6,759 bases of DNA. It comes from Burkholderiales bacterium. GTDB taxonomy: Bacteria > Pseudomonadota > Gammaproteobacteria > Burkholderiales > SG8-39. Location of the stretch: the NCBI GenBank assembly GCA_005777205.1, contig SXNB01000014.1, positions 1-6,759 on the forward strand. Reading direction: 5' to 3'. The notes under the pieces are model-generated. The model had not been told where the DNA came from, did not search any database, and saw only the letters and a program-made list of their open reading frames with translations. Every line of letters begins with the position of its first letter. Position 1 is the stretch's first letter. Of this stretch, positions 5,650 through 6,759 are shown piece by piece. Position numbers and translations under genes: made by a program.

Positions 5650-5874
5650 TCATGTTCAATTCGCATAGGGGATCCGTGTTCCTTCTAAGGCCCGACTTGA
5701 TGTTTGCACAGCACGCCGCTGCCAAGGATGGCATTCACCCGTGGCTGCGAACATTCAAATTTGGATATCCGTATCTGCCTGCACATGGCTACCCATCGAG
5801 TTTCGCGATACCGCCACCGTCACCCCCATTCAGTTCCGAACCCCTGACTAAGCCCAGGCCTGTTTAGGATGTAA
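5650..5874. other. AT-richer stretch without a supportable gene
   Basis: This part of the 487-base gap between the peptidase start and the dinB remnant is visibly less GC-rich than its surroundings. A plus-strand frame is open to a TAG at 5865-5867, with an ATG at 5653 giving about 71 residues (containing FKFGYPYLPAHGYPS). Its codon use is unlike the neighbours and no ribosome site is seen. The minus strand is also open in part. I regard it as non-coding or imported sequence. Confidence 0.4.
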
Positions 5875-5894
5875 ATGTAATCGATCGGTTATAT
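5875..5894. promoter_or_regulatory. 20-bp palindrome, copy 3
   Basis: ATGTAATCGATCGGTTATAT differs from copy 1 at one position and has the same orientation. Both are preceded by AGGATGTAA; here a six-base ATGTAA is repeated in tandem (5869-5880). The site is 22 bases past the stop of the dinB remnant and has no intact gene starting next to it. Confidence 0.6.
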
Positions 5895-5916
5895 CTGGAC
5901 CCCTTCTGCGCCCGCC

Positions 5917-6636
5917 TTACGCGCGGTCCGGGATCAATCCATGCACCCCCGCTCCCAGCAGCCGTACCGGCCGCTGTCCCGCCTCGGTCCGCTCCAGCAG
6001 CGCCACTGCCCGCGAGGCGATATCGTCCGCCTCCCGGCCGGGCATCGTGGAGGTATGGCTGCGCGTGACCAGCGAGAAATCGTCATAGCGCACCTTGATG
6101 GTCACGGTGCGCGCCACCAGCCGCTTGCGCTCCAGCCACGCAGCGGTTTTGCGCGCGAGGCGCTCCATTTCGGCTCGTACTTCGCGCAGCTCGGTCAGGT
6201 CTTCGGGATAGGTGGTCTCAGTGCTGCCGGATTTCGAGGCTCGGTCCGGATTCACCCGGCGCGGGTCGTCGCCGTGCGACAGCCGCATCAGCCAGTCGGC
6301 CTGGTTGCCGACCGCCGCGCGCAACTGCGCAAGGTCCGCGGTCCGGACCTGCACCAGCTGCTCGATGCCGATCCGCCGGAGCTTGGCCGCGGTCACCGGC
6401 CCCACACCCCAGAGCGCCTCCACCGGCAGCTTATGCAGGAAAGCCTCAACCCGTTCGGGCGCGATCACGGTCAGGCCGTCGGGTTTCTTCCAGCCTGAAG
6501 CGATCTTGGCGAGGAACTTGTTAGGCGCGACGCCGGCCGACGCGGTCAACCGCAACTGGTCGTGGATCTGCTCTTTCAGGCGCCGTGCAACCTCCATGCC
6601 GAGAGGCTCTCCCCAGGCGTTTTCGGTCACGTCCAG
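5917..6636 (-). pseudogene. dinB: DNA polymerase IV (Y family), remnant lacking the N-terminal third
   Basis: About 240 codons match the middle and C-terminal parts of DinB, a translesion DNA polymerase of 350-360 residues. Homology begins abruptly at LDVTENAWGEPLG, which aligns near residue 107 of the E. coli enzyme. It continues through LTASAGVAPNKFLAKIAS of the palm, LWGVGPVTAAKLRRIG of the thumb helix-hairpin-helix and VRYDDFSLVTR of the little-finger domain. The lost part carries all three catalytic carboxylates (E. coli D8, D103, E104), so the product could not polymerise. Upstream, the frame meets a TAA eight to nine codons before LDV, and no other frame there resembles DinB. The C-terminus ends at GLIPDRA without the usual clamp-binding motif (QLxLF type). 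A GTG at 6630 could start a 237-residue fragment, but expression is doubtful. Confidence 0.85.
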
Positions 6637-6759
6637 ACGACCAGTTTAGAGCACAACCCTCCCGGTAGCAGCCGAGGTAACGAGGCTCCATTCGTTCCCA
6701 CGCACCTTCGTGTGCCATGAGTGATTTTCTGATTTGTTTGGATCGGGGCGTGAAGGGGG
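6637..6759. other. Right edge, sequence that replaced the dinB 5' end, no clear gene
   Basis: Nothing here resembles DinB. A plus-strand ATG at 6717 opens a frame to the window end (MSDFLICLDRGVKG) but has no ribosome site, so a gene start is only possible. GATTTGTTTGG at 6731-6741 repeats 11 bases of the hcrC upstream dyad (822-832). Confidence 0.3.

Noticed and set aside
6731..6741. GATTTGTTTGG shared with 822-832 as a possible second operator
   Set aside because: Only half of the dyad is present, and an 11-base match between two places is expected by chance in a window this long.
1..6759. CRISPR array, tRNA or rRNA gene, complete insertion sequence
   Set aside because: No regularly spaced repeats, no cloverleaf or rRNA signature and no transposase or integrase frame was seen; the repeats found are isolated palindromes and one direct-repeat pair.

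Overview
The window is a GC-rich stretch of a bacterial chromosome. Gene content, codon use and overlapping start/stop junctions point to a proteobacterium that degrades aromatic compounds without oxygen, possibly a betaproteobacterium of the Thauera/Azoarcus kind; that placement is inference. The left half is catabolic. The 3' end of an AMP-forming aromatic acid:CoA ligase (1-274) is followed, after a 0.58-kb gap, by a complete and tightly coupled operon for 4-hydroxybenzoyl-CoA reductase: hcrC (859-1353), hcrA (1350-3806) and hcrB (3784-4779). The ligase would make the CoA thioester. The reductase would then remove the phenolic hydroxyl to give benzoyl-CoA, the entry point of anaerobic ring reduction. 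All visible cofactor ligands are intact, including the four cysteines of the extra [4Fe-4S] cluster that marks HcrB within the xanthine oxidase family.

The right half is a patchwork. A stand-alone C39-like cysteine peptidase gene (4797-5429, minus) converges on hcrB. After it come about 490 bases without an intact gene, holding palindromes, a 20-codon gene tail and an AT-richer patch. Then comes a dinB (DNA polymerase IV) remnant (5917-6636, minus) that has lost its catalytic N-terminal third. A second broken gene, split by an amber codon, lies left of the operon (336-632, minus).

Four structural signals are not explained by the genes. (1) A 20-bp near-perfect palindrome, consensus ATGTAAYCGATCGRTTACAT, occurs three times (284-303, 5498-5517, 5875-5894), with a possible decayed fourth copy at 4784-4800. 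It resembles a TetR-type operator. Copies 1 and 3 are also same-orientation repeats that bracket the hcr-peptidase segment. (2) A 17-bp exact direct repeat of the hcrB 3' end (4759-4775 and 5566-5582) flanks the peptidase gene, as if that gene had been inserted as a cassette at the end of hcrB. (3) A strong dyad (823-845) lies just upstream of hcrC, where a repressor or activator of the operon could bind. (4) Two degraded genes and one gene tail mark this as a rearranged region around a conserved catabolic operon.

No tRNA, rRNA, CRISPR array or recognisable transposase was seen. I did not find a clearly new multi-gene system. The most novel candidate is the peptidase cassette with its palindromes.
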